Origin: Scleropages formosus
Taxonomy: Eukaryota; Chordata; Actinopteri; Osteoglossiformes; Osteoglossidae
Assembly: GCF_900964775.1 (NCBI RefSeq)
Contig: NC_041818.1
Coordinates: 8,949,332-9,013,331 of the forward strand
Direction of reading: 5' to 3'
DNA length: 64,000 bases
The notes beneath the pieces were generated by a model, which did no database searches, had not been told where the DNA came from, and saw only the letters and a program-made list of their open reading frames with translations. The translations under genes were made by a program, and so were the position numbers. Below are positions 34,344 to 47,218 of this stretch, one piece after another (position 1 is the stretch's first letter; each line of letters opens with the position of its first letter).

Positions 34344-34403
<60 letters not shown>
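34344..34403. repeat. (TG)n(TA)n(CA)n self-complementary microsatellite
   Basis: TG run 34344-34368, TA run 34368-34387 and CA run 34387-34402. The TG and CA arms are complementary, so the run is one large palindrome able to form a hairpin or Z-DNA. 34404-35080 is AT-rich with no recognised feature. Confidence 0.92.
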
Positions 34404-35084
34404 TATATGGTACTCATATGTTTTGAGAAAGCTGTGAATATAATGCAAATCCACTATTTAGAGTACTGCTGCCCTCCAATATGTGAAACACTGACTTGTT
34501 TAGTCATTCTAACATGAGCAATAAGGGGCTCATTTTTTGGATGGGACGAATGAGGCTGATTCCAATTTTGCTGTCATTGTCCTTAATGTGTCTCCAGGAG
34601 CAAACGCTGCCAAATAAACACATAAAAATTCCGACATGGGTGGTATGTTCAGAAAATAAGGGCAACAGATTATACATACTTCTGACAAAACTTAAGAAAC
34701 CGTTGACTCACAAGCATAAAGCTAGTTGGTGTCATTGTGCTTCTTACACACATTTTCAGTTAAGCAAACAACATAAATAGGCAAAGTGTTAAAAGAAAAT
34801 GTACACAGTAAAAGCCACCATCCAAAGCCTGGTTGGAAAAAATTAAACTCTCTGGGCAGATACAAAATTCAAAACTAACACTTAAATACAGATTTTAGCT
34901 AGGTTTCTTCTCTTGTGTTATTTAACTCTTTACATATCTACACATTATTAACATCAATATGCATAAATGTTAGCATTGTCAGTGCATTTTGATTATATGA
35001 TTTGATTTGATTTTATTTTGAATGTTATCTCACAGCCGAATGGTAATACAAGCATTCTCAAGGGACTTTCTAAACATTTACGTT

Positions 35085-36015
35085 ATATTTATATTTGTTC
35101 ATTTTGCAGACACTTTTCTCCAAAGCAATGTACATCTCAGATAAAAATACAGTAAGTGCATTACATCAACAGAGGGACAGATTTGGATGCAGACATGTGA
35201 TTCTATAGTGTACAGTTAATTTTTCACATACCACCATGTAAACCAGCGTACATCACATTAGTAGCTGCATAAAGGTTTGCCCATCTTTCAACTATTACGT
35301 ATGTAAACATTTACACATTAATCATGCACTTAGGAAATCAGAGGAGAAGTGAGTCCCAAAGAGGTGAGTTTTTGAGACCCTTCTTAAATGTAGAGAGAAA
35401 GATTCAGCAGTTCTGAGTGAGAGAGAGGTCATTCCATCACACTAGAGCCAAAACCAAAAATCTTTGTGTTTTCGATTTTGGACCTTTTGTGCATGGGACT
35501 TCCAAGTGGGCAAAGGTGGAGGAGGGTAGCAGTCTGGTTGGGGTGTAGCGACTGATCAGGTCTTGTCGATATCAGGGAACAGATCCATCGATAGCTTTGT
35601 AGGCCATGACCAGCATCTTGAATTTGATCCATTCAGTTACTGGAAGCCAGTGCAGAGAAACAGGGAGAGGAGATACATAGGAAGGCTTTGGCAGGTCAAA
35701 CACAACTCAGCAGTAACATTAAGTATTAACTGGAGAGATCTGATGGCAGAAGCTGAAGGTCGGACAGGAGAGAATTGGAGTAATGCAGGTAGAATATCAT
35801 CATGGCCTGGACAAGAGTTTGTTATGAGATAAAGACGGATCCTGCAGATGTTATGCAGGTTGTATCGGAAGGACCAAGTCGCGGCATCCATGTGTTGAGA
35901 GAAATACAGACTTGAGTCAATCAAAACTCCCATGCTCTTAGCCACAGGAGGTAAGCAAAATGAGTGCGTTATCCAGTTTGATAGAGAGTTCTTGACAGGA
36001 ATATAGGCCAGCTGG
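35085..36015 (-). mobile_element. L2/Rex1-type LINE fragment
   Basis: Minus-strand translation gives reverse-transcriptase C-terminal pieces: a segment like SRYTPTRLLPSSTFAHLEVP and 'fktlvmaykaidgsvprY'-type sequence. An upstream part has SMGVLIDSSLYFSQHMDAAT. The 3' tail at 35085-35145 is the 'ctttggagaaaagtgtctgc' motif reversed. The copy is 5'-truncated, with several frame changes and stops. It is an old, dead LINE. Confidence 0.82.
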
Positions 36016-37055
36016 GAGGTGAAGGAGAGGATGAGTTAAACAAATATACATGTCATGCCAATGTAGCTGTGTGAGTCATCTACCAGGAGTGAAAGTCTTG
36101 GATTTTTTTCTTACGCGTCACACTTGTACCTCTGCCATTGTCACTTCCTTTATACTTACCAAGAAGTATAAAAATTTGTAAACTAAACATCTGAGCTTGT
36201 CTACTGCTCATCCATTAGAGGGAAATGAAGATAAGAAGGTTACAGGTGAACAATTCACAATATGATTGTGATGCAATACTCCTCAGAAGTTTCACCTTAA
36301 ACATGTTCAGACATGTACAGGAGCTCCTTACTACCATCAAGTTCAGATAGAGCAAGACTCTTGAGTACTTTAAGGGAGCAATGCCACACCTCTGGCATTT
36401 ACTGCAAGTATACATGCTGCAAGTAGAGAACATTTAATTTTTATTATCTCAGTCAATTCTCTCTCCCCCCCAATCTGACTCTGGCTCTGTGTTGCTCTCT
36501 CAAACTGGTTGGATCGGGTTGAATTCAAGGGAAATGAAACATTCACTAGAAATGTACCCAATGCCCCACCTCTCACCTCACTTCCTTGGGGTAATTAGAT
36601 TCAGTGTCATTTTGCTCCAAAACTGGATCATCTACTTTAATGCTCTCAAAGTTTGATTTAAAGATTACATAAGAAAGGAAGTTGATCTGGTGTGGCTTAA
36701 CATAGGAATCCTGAACTAAATATATTTGCCTATGCCAATATAACTCCACCACAAAATACTATAATATTGATATTTTAATCAATGGGATATTTTGTCAAAT
36801 TAAAATAGCTCTTGGAAAATCAAATTTTACGTAGCATAGTAACTGATCCAGTGTTTTCTCATATAACTGGAAGTATATCAGTTATTACATTCATGTCTTT
36901 CATGTATTTATTTTACCTCTGACTAGCTCAACTATGATTTAGTTAAAGCAGTCTCTGAAATATATAGAGAACAGAAATTTAGAAACTGTGAAGTGTTGTG
37001 CACTGGTGTGGGTCTCAGGACACACCCTCAGTGACACAGTCAAAATTAAGGTCAG
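36016..37055. other. AT-rich intergenic sequence
   Basis: No gene, RNA or clear repeat recognised. Short frames on both strands look random. Confidence 0.4.
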
Positions 37056-37059
37056 CACC

Positions 37060-37715
37060 TTCAAATCTGTGGTAATAGCTTGCCGCCACTATGGGGTAAG
37101 GTTGTTTCTGATGGTGGGAGCAATTGTCCTAGCTGAGGAAGTTGAATTGCTTCAGGGTTTTCTTCCTGGGTGAGGACAGAGAGGAGTGTGAAATTCACCA
37201 AAAGTCTGGTGCAACAGGTGCAATATACAGAATACTGAACAGAACTCTTTATACAGCTCTGTGCATAACTCAGTTTACATCTCCATCCTCGCTTATGCTC
37301 ATAAGCCTTGAGTATTGACTGAGAGATCATCACTGGTACAAATGGTGTAAATAAGATTCCCCTGAAGGGCAAGGCTTACATTCCTTGACATGGTGAGAAG
37401 TTCAGCAATCAAGGAGGCCCCTCAAAGCATGTCTGTGACTTCAGTTCAAGAGCAGCCAGTTTGGGTTTGAGAATCTAGTTATAATGCCCCTGGTCACATT
37501 ATGTGGGAGGTATTCTTAGGCAAACTGCACCGGAACAAACTATACAAGGACTCGATAAAACAGATTACATCTCCCACCTGCCTAGGAAGGCCCAGGGATC
37601 TCTCAGGAGGGGCTGGAGACTTGGTATTCGGAAGACAAGTATGGTCTGCTCTACTTAGTCTATTGCCACTATGACCTTCGTCAGGTGAATCCTTACTGAA
37701 AAGGCAAGGATGGAT
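37060..37715 (+). mobile_element. I/Nimb-type LINE 3' fragment
   Basis: The plus strand resembles the 3' end of a common fish LINE. It runs from 'gggtgaggacagagaggagtg', through 'atggtgagaagttcagcaat', to 'ctggagacttggtattcgga' and 'tctattgccactatgacctt'. It ends in the typical 'aaggatggatgg'. It is heavily diverged and frame-broken. The clade is assigned from memory of the motif and is the least certain part. Confidence 0.65.
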
Positions 37716-38234
37716 GGAACTGTGTTGTTGCAGCGTGTGAATTTTAATCTAAACTAAAAGTAATGTCCACAAACAAATTTCAGAATTGCAATTTTAAAAA
37801 TGAAAATTATTTCGCCCTTACGTCGTAACGAGTTTCCTATCCACATTGGATTAGTTTAACTTTGTTAAGTTTTAATGATAGTATGACATAGTATGTAGTA
37901 TGATTGCAGAATGTAAATGTGTTTTTAAATAAGACTGTTGTCTTGATTTGGAATATGAAACACGGTAGAGAAATGTTAAAATCTAATCAAGACTTTGTTT
38001 GTTTACGTGAACTAACCTAAAAGCTTTTTTTCTCTTCTCATAGATGCGTATTCACTTTTGCCTGTCTCGATGACCCAGTATGACACAGTTTTGTTAGACA
38101 TCACAATGTTTGTTGTGTCATAACTTTTTATGAGTATGTATGCGTATGTGTCATAACCACATACATCTAAAAAAACTCAGTGCCCTTTACATCGCATCTA
38201 CGTTATATTAGGATGATTGCGCAACACACTTCAA

Positions 38235-38356
38235 CCAATCAAATTATCAGTCGGCCTTAATTAGCATAAACCAGTCAAAATTTCGTCTGCGATTGATCGA
38301 CCCTGCAGCCAATGATAGTAAAATATAGAATGACGAGGAAGTCATTTTTGGCCAAT
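38235..38356 (+). promoter_or_regulatory. Three CCAAT boxes upstream of YIF1A
   Basis: CCAAT occurs at 38235-38239, 38309-38313 and 38352-38356 on the plus strand. All lie within 480 bp of the YIF1A start codon, in a TATA-less region, which fits an NF-Y-driven housekeeping promoter. The rest of 37716-38706 shows no other gene. Confidence 0.45.
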
Positions 38357-38706
38357 AGAATTCGGGAACTATGCCACGCTGCCACGCAGGCAAAAACACT
38401 ACCAATCCTGTGGTGTCAGGGACTGCGCTGGAAGCTGTATGCATTTGTGAGTTTTACTAGTTAATATAACCTACGCAGTTATGAATAAGGGAGCTTCATC
38501 GTGGACACTTGAATGACTGCTTAGTATGTTTTTTGATAGTATAAAATTATACACGTCGTTAAATATAAATGCAGAGTGCCTGCCTGTTCACTTACGCGGT
38601 CGCGCGTCGTCTGAGGTAGTTTTGCACACGTACAAGTTGTGAGTAACTAAGAGGTTTTTAAAAGTGTTGTATTGTTTTTTTTTATTTTTTACAGCAGGAT
38701 ACGACG

Positions 38707-39968
38707 ATGGACCTCCCACACGGCGGCTACCGAGCGAGTGAGTATTAATAACACACACGGCAACTGTGTGAGCTTGATTGATGATGTGATGTTGTTCCGT
38801 TTGCTGATACAGCAGGATAGCTATAATATAATAAGAAATATACGTGTAGTTTGGAGACATATTGTTGCCATACGGTTGGTGTTGAGAAATCCCTGACTGT
38901 TTCGATTGGCTTCGGCACTTTCGACGCACTTATCCTAAGGCTTAGTTTGCCACAAATTTTGTGACAAAAAAAAATGAAAGAAACAAACTAACTCGCTCAC
39001 TCTGTACTCAGCCACGTCTTCATCGAAGTCTTGTGCTAATTTACTGTACACGTATTTTCTGTGAGATGTAACATCGCTTTGGCGAAAAGTAGTATGTGCT
39101 AAATGAAAAATGAACACACCTAAATAAATATTATTTAAGAAGGCTAAGCCAAGTACTGTAACTGTACCTTTAAGTTTTTTTTTCTTGGTTAATCCAGTGG
39201 ATATTCCCGTTTTATTTAAATACATGACACTGTGTTTTCTCAAAGTGTAAACAATAAATGATAATATTATAAAGAAAACTGCTCACCTGCTTTACTTATT
39301 CCTCAGAGGTAATTTCCTTACATTGATTAATTTAGCTGATACTTGTTCCAAACTAAGCAACTTACAACGTGAATGTTAAGGTACTTGCAATTATTTTTAC
39401 CCATTTATACAGCTGGGTTTTGTTACTGGAGCAATTTTAGGGTAAGGACCTTGCTCAAGGGTACTACAGCAGGTGAGGATCGAACCTGCGACCTTTGGGT
39501 CCGAAGGCAGCCGCTCTAACCCTACACCATCAGGTGTCCCGCTTTCTTGTAATGCTCCTTTTTTTTTTTTTTTTTTTTTTCTTCCATGAGAAACTAAGTT
39601 AACCAGCATGTGCTGGAGTTCCCATGTGACGATACCATTCTGTATGTGGGTGATGTGCAACCCTACTGTAATAGGAGCGCATTCCCCGAAAGCGCTATGT
39701 CCGTGGAAAGCAAATTCTTGTTCATCAATGACAAAAGTTATCAGTCCTAATGGTTAAAATTTTTTTCATGCATTCCTGAGCCCAAAAACTGTTACCCGTT
39801 TATGCAAAAATGTCACCGACTCTTATTAAAATAGGCACAGTTGCTTTAAAAGATAACATTAGTTGTCCTAACAGCAGGCAGTTTCTCTTCATCAGCTGCT
39901 CTATAATATAGTACTGCTTTCTGCCCGCACTCGTTCAGCACATCTGTAGATGTTGCATACTGGCATGC

Positions 39969-40005
<37 letters not shown>

Positions 40006-43000
40006 TCTTACAAGCAAAATATACATATGGTACTCAATTTTTATGCATTAATTCAACCTTTGATTTAAAAAAAAAAAAAAAACAGTATAGACAAAAGAAA
40101 TCAGTGAAAACAATGCAAATGAATTTCTATTCACTACACGATTTGAAACTCATAAAAAGTAAAGCCTCATAAGCCAAAGAAAGGGTATTAAATGAAATTC
40201 CTGGTAAGGTAAATTCTCATAACTCGATTGGGCATACCTTGGGAGATGACTGTATATGAGCAGCAGATAGTTTAGTGTTCAGGACTGTCTTGCACTTTGA
40301 AATTTCAGGATTAAAATCCTACCTCCTGCTGTTGAAACCTTGACCAAAGTACTTGGCCTGTGTTACTTCAGTATAAATTTCCCTACTGTGCAAATTGGTA
40401 CACTACTGTACAGTAGATTAACATTGTAAATCACATTTGTCCAGTAGTGTTAGATAACAGTGCAGTACGTTAGTCTGAATGAATGAATGAATGTCTGGAA
40501 CTCCTGCGTCATTGTTCTTTTTATTGTATTGGACATTATTTAATAAAAGTTTCTGTATATATGTTAATGTAATGTACTCATTGTATTTTTCTCTGAGGTA
40601 TATGTTGCTTTGGAGAAAAGTGTCTCCTAAATGAAAAATGTGAATGTCAGCTTCTAATAGGAGACCTGACTGTATTAGTCAGAGCTTTTGTACACACTGC
40701 AGATTTGTATACAGTTGAAGCATGAACAGTTTACATGGCGAACATTCACATGTATTTTTTCCAGTGCTATTTAAGGAGCACACTGCATGGTGTTGGATCT
40801 TGATTATACTTGAGTCTCACAAACTGGTTCGTAGTAGTTGTTGGTTACACATTATTTAATATAGTGATGTTAGGGTCTGAGTTGCAACCGTCTCCTCTTT
40901 CCAGCTCAAGGGACCCAGGCCTTACAAGTTGGAATTGTGTATAAGGTTCTTCTCCATAAGAGTCAAACTCGCATGAATTATTCCAAAGGACCTCTGACTA
41001 ATTCTTAAATGGTAACAAGTGTATTGCATAAGATGAGATTTTAAGACCGAACACAACTGTTTTCAATGCCTCTACTCCTGCTTTTCCATCTAGCAAAGCC
41101 ACGGGCTCGTGCACCACCCCCTTCTGGTGACCCTTTGCTGTTTGAGGACACCAGCTCATCTGGACAACCCCTGGGACCCCAGGGCTACTATAGCTCAGAA
41201 TACAATATGGGTGGAATGACGAGCGGAGGAGGAGTGAACAACCTGTTCACGGACCCTATGGCCAGTGCTGCTGTAATGTACGGTTCGTCACTCGCATCCC
41301 AAGGGAAAGACATGGTCAACAAGGAGGTGGGTGTAAGGCTCATTTATCATTATGTATCATTGTAGAGGAGCAGGATGAAGAGATGGGGGAATAATTCTGC
41401 AACAGAAATGAATAGGTTATGCAAATGAAAATTTTTCCTGGAAAGAAGTGACTGTATTGTTTCTGTTTGACTTTTAGATTACCCGGTTCATGTCTGTGAA
41501 CAAATTGAAGTACTTCTTCGCCGTTGACACCAAATACGTCATGAAGAAGCTGCTGCTTCTCATGTTTCCTTATACCCATCAGGTAATCAAGCATCAGTTT
41601 GAATTAATTACGGAGAAAATGGCAGTCGTGTCGTGAGCGCTGCTGTGGCATAAACAGTCTAGTCACATTTTAATAAAGCTGGCTTTATCGCGATTCAGCA
41701 GATTAATATGTGCAGCTTGTCACACAGTGTCACCATGAGTACTGCCAGTGCCTCACAGCTCCTGGCCTATGAGATCACATCCAGCTTTGTGTGTGTGTGT
41801 GTGGAGTTTCTGTGCCCTTGTGGGTTTCCTCCAGGTGTCTGCTTTTCTCCCACCATGCAAAGAAATGCATTTCAGCTTACTGTGTGTATGTGAGTGAATG
41901 TTTTAAATTGCACTGCTGTGTGGGTAGTTGGTAACTAGCTTACTGTAGTGTATCTAGCATAGCAACAAAGGGTTGAGCGAAATATGAATAGTTTTCCTGC
42001 TTTTGTAGCTGTCGCATTAACTGAGATGTAAACATCTTTCATGAATAGATTGCTCAGAATTTCGGGGGGGGGGGAACATTCCAGACAAAAATGTGCAATT
42101 AAAAGCCCTCCTCTCCAGTGGTGTATCAGCAGATTACTGTACACCCTGCATACCTCAGAAGCCTCCCCCTCACACCTACAGAAGCCCGGGAACACATGGG
42201 GCTGCATTTGTGATCGGACGAATACTTCTTTCCTCAGAGCATCTCATTTCACCGGACGAAGCGTGCAGCTCACTGAGTAAAAATATGTGGGTGGCTGGCA
42301 GCATACTCCTTGGAGAAGCTGTATGCCTTTGTCCATGGGTGTAAAGCTGCCCTAAGTGTTCCGTCCCTAAGTAGCACAAGAATTCTGTACCTGGCTTCAT
42401 CTAAAATTTGGGGGAAAAAAGGGATGAGACTCATTTTAATTATCTGCCATTACAGCATATAATTCCTGAACCTTTCTGACCTTTATCTGGATTTCAGGAA
42501 GCTAGATTTCCAAGCTGTGCAATTCACACGGAGGCCACTTAAGCGCCTTACAGGCAGGGCTCTAAAATGGTGCTTCAAATTGCCACCACAATTCTGGAAC
42601 AGACATCAAAGTAACACTTAATCCCCACATTGCATTATTGCATATTATTTTTCATTTATGGATCATTTTGAATGATTTTCATTCAAAGTTATAGTACCAA
42701 TGTGAACTTTTTTCACCAGTGGATATCGTAATAAGCAGGTTGACTTGAATTTTGCTGCTGTTATTTATCGATGTTATGTCTATTCTTACTGTACTATGAT
42801 GTGCTCAGGACTGGGAGGTGCGTTACCACAGAGACAGTCCACTCACACCAAGGCATGATGTCAATGCACCTGACCTCTACATACCCAGTGAGTGGTCAAC
42901 ATTTAGCTTGAAATCGATTGTACTAGAAGCTTTGGCTTATTGGTTTTGTCACTAGGCTTTGACCATTCTCACCTTTTTTTTTTTTTATTTTTTTTTTTTT

Positions 43001-45187
43001 AATAGCCATGGCCTTCATCACATATATCCTGCTGGCAGGAATGGCTTTAGGGATACAGAAGAGGTCAGTTACACTGTGAGGTTCAGTATCTTTCCATTTT
43101 CATGTTCACACTTGATCTTGCTGAAATAATGAATTCTTTGTTCATTACTTTTTTTCTTTAGGTTTAGCCCAGAAGTCCTCGGGTTGTGTGCTAGCACCGC
43201 TCTGGTCTGGGTTGTGATTGAAGTCCTAGTTATGCTGCTGGGTCTCTATCTGCTCACTGTGCACTCTGACCTTTCAACTTTTGACCTTGTTGCCTACAGT
43301 GGATACAAATATGTGGGGTGAGCTGTTTGTGTTTATTTTTGGCCCCGGGCATTTACAGTTGGAGGCTGAGCTGTGTGATCTGCTGGTTGTGCCCATGTTG
43401 ACCACAATTTTCTGCCATATAAAAGCCTGTTCCAGAACCACTGGGTGCCTGCAGGGTCATACTGTGTTTGCATTTTCTGGCAAAATCCCAAATTATGAAT
43501 CTCAACAGCTGGAAATCTTACCTGTTTTTACACTTCCATAATTCACATTATGGAGTTCAAAGGTTTTGGGTTTTAAGAGAAAACAGAGTACAATGTTCCC
43601 CCCCTTTACAAAGGTATTGTGTTCCTGAAAAACCTTCTGCAAGATGAATTTTCATAACTCAGATATAATTACTGTTACTTGCAATGATAAAATTCTTGTT
43701 CCTGAGCCTCAAGACACCCATTTATGCTAAAATAGTAAATTTCTTTAAAATGGGCATAATAATTAAATTGAAAACAATACAAATGAACTGACAGTCACCA
43801 AACAAGTTGACGACATGTCTCAGTGTCTGCGCTGCACGATTGACTGTGGGTTTGATCCCTTCTCAGTCTGGGTTGGGTTTTCATATTCTCCACATGTTTG
43901 AGTGGAGTTCCTCCCCCAGTTCAAAGACATTTTTCAGGCAGACCAGTGACTCTAAATAGCTCTTATTCTGTGTGTGTGGGGGCATTGCTCAGTTGTATAA
44001 ATGTGTGAAAGATTGCAGAGTTTCATACGGTGCATCAAGCATTGTGAGTCACCTTGGCTAAAGTTGTCAGCCAAATAAACTTTTCTTTGGGGAAAAGCAT
44101 CTGCCGAATGAATAAATGTAAATGACACACCGCACTGCTCTTGGCAAGCTTGTAAAATCCAAATTTGGTCTCGTAAATCCGAAGAAATGCCCGTTAAGCT
44201 GCAGTAAGGTTACTAAACTTGTAAAGTTGTTTTCTTGAAACTCAGATAAGCATATCTTGGGATGTATGCACAGCTGAATAAAAGCACTATCATGTAATTG
44301 AGAACTTGGAGTGACTCTAGCTGGAATAAAATACAATCAAGCAAAGATGGAAATGTTCAAAACTAATTTTCTCCAAATTGTACATTTCTCACTTTGGGAT
44401 GTTATTTTGCAACATTTGTGTGCAATTTTGGGGTATTGGCAGTCTGCAATGGTGATAAAAATGTTCACTTTTTTTTTTTCTTCTTCTCCCCCCTCTTCTC
44501 AGGATGATTTTCACAGTGCTTTGTGGCCTCTTGTTCGGCAGTGATGGGTATTTTGTGGCTTTGGCCTGGTCCTCCTGTGCTCTCATGTTTTTCATTGTAA
44601 GTTTTTAAAGAGACAGTTCAGTGTGGTGGAACTATTATAAAGTATTCATTGCTTGCGTGGGACAATCACCTGCAATTTCAAGTGCACTTGAACATATGCA
44701 CATGTAACTTCTGCCAACTGTTTGTGTTCTGACTGTTCTATTATATTAATTGCACTATAAATTATTCAGAAATCCAGTTTTTGGATTGTACAACTATGAG
44801 AAAGTGTTGGTCTTTGGTTAAAGTTAATTAGTACCTTTTGAAGGACTACTTGTTCTTGAACAAAAGCCCATGAAAATAGTTAAATGAATTAGAGTGGCCT
44901 GAGAAAATGGGCAGATGTTTTCTGGCCTTTTCAGGGTCTCTAAAGCACTGTTACCTGTACTACTACTATTAGTAAGTTGCCTGTCATCCTCACTCGCTCA
45001 AGGAAAAACGTTTCCATTGTCTTTTTAGGTCCGCTCTCTTCGGATGAAGATCCTTTCTTCTCTCTCTTCAGACTCCATGGGTGCTGGTGCTGCTGCTAAA
45101 CCCCGCATGCGACTGTACATCACAGTAGCAACTGCTGCTTTTCAGCCACTCATCATTTATTGGCTCACCTCCCACCTGGTCAGGTGA
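38707..45187 (+). CDS. YIF1A: YIF1A, Yip1-interacting ER-Golgi membrane protein
   Basis: Coding exons: 38707-38737, 41094-41326, 41478-41582, 42809-42887, 43006-43063, 43162-43317, 44503-44596 and 45029-45187. All keep frame, giving 304 aa (human 293). A cytosolic N-terminal half ([20 protein letters not shown], then [20 protein letters not shown] and [17 protein letters not shown]) precedes about five membrane segments from residue about 150 on: [40 protein letters not shown], then [20 protein letters not shown]. It ends [16 protein letters not shown], as in human. It acts with YIPF5 in ER-Golgi transport. The ATG follows an acceptor-like tttttacag by 12 bases, so a 5' non-coding exon is likely. 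A polyadenylation signal AATAAA is at 45861-45866. Confidence 0.96.
39330..39540 (-). repeat. SINE family B copy in YIF1A intron 1
   Basis: Reverse-strand family B: 'gctgggttttgttactggag', 'ggaccttgctcaagggtact', 'gaacctgcgacctttgggtc' and 'aaggcagccgctctaaccct'. It is antisense to YIF1A. A T-run follows at about 39561-39581. Confidence 0.85.
39969..40005. repeat. T18-A19 palindrome
   Basis: About 18 T directly followed by about 19 A, a perfect inverted homopolymer in YIF1A intron 1. Confidence 0.9.
40255..40655 (+). repeat. Diverged SINE family B plus L2-type tail, YIF1A intron 1
   Basis: 40255-40470 follows the family B plan loosely ('tagtttagtgttcaggactg', 'ctacctcctgctgttgaaac', 'agtacttggcctgtgttact'). 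At 40590-40655 is an L2-like end ('gttgctttggagaaaagtgt' then 'aaatgaaaaatgtgaatg'). A short (GAAT)n run is at 40478-40492. Confidence 0.5.
41735..41940 (+). repeat. Diverged SINE family A copy, YIF1A intron 3
   Basis: Retains 'tcacagctcctggcctatga', a TG run, 'gtgggtttcctccaggtgtc' and 'tctcccaccatgcaaagaaa'. The tail is lost. Confidence 0.55.
43830..44122 (+). repeat. Diverged SINE family A copy, YIF1A intron 6
   Basis: Box-B-like 'gggtttgatcccttctcagt', 'gttcctcccccagttcaaag', 'tgtgagtcaccttggctaaa' and a complete tail 'ggggaaaagcatctgccgaa' then 'tgaataaatgtaaatg'. Confidence 0.75.
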
Positions 45188-45860
45188 CCTAGACAGCAGG
45201 ACTGGGGATTGTTGGGAAATGGACTCATCCAGTTAAAAACTTTAATCCATACATTGACTCTCACTGCATGATTTATTTAAAAACATAGTCATTGTGACCT
45301 GTCAAATGGTGGTTCCATCACAAAGGAAAAACTGCTTATAGAGATGGAGTTGTAATTTATTGTCCGGTGGATTAAAGTTGTTTTTTGGTAAAGTCATTTT
45401 GGTTTTAACATGTTCCAAGACAGAAATGTGCTGTTTCAGTGACACATTCTTTTATAAATATCCCAGTAGTTTGTTGGGGAATGCTAAGAGAACACCTGGT
45501 TTTCCCCTCCTCTACTTAAAACCACATGCAGGTGTTCACCAGACTAAAGAAACAGGTGGCCTGGGAGCAATGAAGATGGGTTATGGTGATCATGTGAAGG
45601 GTTCCTCAGCAAAAGTTCCTTAAGGGAACCAGCTTGCAAAATATTTGATTCTATCCCTTTTCTGACAGTGTGTATCTGGATTACAAGAAATGGCTCTTCT
45701 GACTGAAACATGGTCCAGTCTTCAACACTCAAATGGTGAATGTTTTGCTGAAAGGATGATGGACCTTTTTTCCTCCATCACTTGCCCATTTAACCCCTCT
45801 CGTCCATTTGTCAGCTCTTAAGCCTGAACAGCAGTATTTGAGTTTATTGGTTTTTGTAGA

Positions 45861-45866
45861 AATAAA
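45861..45866 (+). terminator. YIF1A polyadenylation signal
   Basis: AATAAA about 675 bp after the YIF1A stop codon, followed by T/GT-rich sequence (45885-45900). It is the first convincing signal of the 3' UTR. Confidence 0.65.
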
Positions 45867-45899
45867 CTAAAAATTTTGAAATTGTTTTTGGTCTGTGGT

Positions 45900-47218
45900 C
45901 AATTTGTAATTGTTTTCTATTGTCACTTTAAAGTTTTTCTACTTTGTGCCAGTAATTGTGCAGTGTTTGCAGTCGGGATACTGCGTGCGCACTGCTTTTC
46001 TGGGGTGGGGGAAGTGTCATGTTATGGGTGAGCATACCTTTCTTTTAGTAACATTGTGAAGTGAAGGATTGTGCTTGGGAGGAGAGGGAGAAAATCTGGG
46101 GGGCCAACAACCAGTTCTGGCCCTGTAGGGAAGGGCTCCGTTGTGTTGCTTCTCTAAAAGTAACTTTCAAAACGTTATTTCTCCTGATCAGTGAGAAAAT
46201 ACAGCATATGCTCCAGTTTTCTATGAATATTTTTTTCTGTGAATAATATTTTAGTTATTTTATTAACCAGAGTACTACCTTTAGGTATTTAAGGCACGAA
46301 ACAGACATACCTGTGTCAGCTTTCCAGACGAGTACAAGCGGAGCGCAGGGGCGGCGGTGTCGTTCCCCTTTAAACGGGCACGCGCATGCGGCGCGCAGGT
46401 TTCAAAGCGTCCTTCTGGTTTCCAAGGTAACGCCGAGACGAACGAAACCCGGACGGACAAGAGAATTCGATTAGAACTCTCTCCGCTCCGATAGCAATAA
46501 TAAAATAACTTTTCGCATCGCAGGTTGGGCGTCAGATGTACGTTCACCGTCCGCCTTTTTGTGAGCGCGACTCTCCCCCGCCGAGGTAAGGAGCGCGCGC
46601 GCGGCCCCAGCGTGTCTTTACCCGCTTTACCAAGCTCTTCCTCCTCCTGTGTGAAACTGAGAAGGACCCGAACAAAGAGTGCGTGACTTAACAGTGCAAA
46701 AGGGGTAACTCTATATTGTAGCGCCATTTTCGCGCCTTGCAGCTCCGATCTGTGCCTTGTGCACATTGTAGGGCAGCAATGCGCGCCTTTGTTTCACCTC
46801 CTCTCTCTCTCGGACCTTTCGATGGATTGCCCATGCAGATGTGTGCAGCTGCCGAATAACTAGCTCAATTATTAACAGGCCAACAAAAGTGGAGCGCACA
46901 TAACAGGTGAGGACTTTGAACGCACTAACTTGTGCACTTTGCCTTCATTTTTCACTTATTAAGATGCTCCCACTTTGCCTTCAGCTGGATCTGGTGTATT
47001 AACCAGTTGAAGGGGTTCCAGGTAAAGTGTGCTGCTGGGTTTCTTCTTTCTGCTTTGTACGAGGTGTAAGCTTCGGGAAAATTTGCTTCCGTTCACGTCA
47101 ATGACGGACTTGTTGCGTGTGACTCTCTGCGGATGTGCGATTGTTGATTCTCTCGCCGCTTCGCAGACAGGTGCACAGGACAGCCGGATGAGCGTATCAA
47201 GACCCCGGAGGCAGAGAG
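45900..47218 (+). promoter_or_regulatory. Spacer and CpG-rich promoter of the forkhead gene
   Basis: 45900-46270 is ordinary spacer. 46310-46640 is CpG-rich (clusters at 46360-46400 and 46570-46605) and probably holds the promoter. An acceptor-like 'cgcttcgcag' at about 47157-47166 suggests that a 5' non-coding exon joins just before the ATG at 47219. Minus-strand frames here are unrecognised. Confidence 0.4.

Noticed and set aside
38352-38400. Possible ER-stress element (CCAAT plus CCACG) in the YIF1A promoter
   Set aside because: The spacing between CCAAT and CCACG is about 17 bases, not the 9 required for an ERSE.
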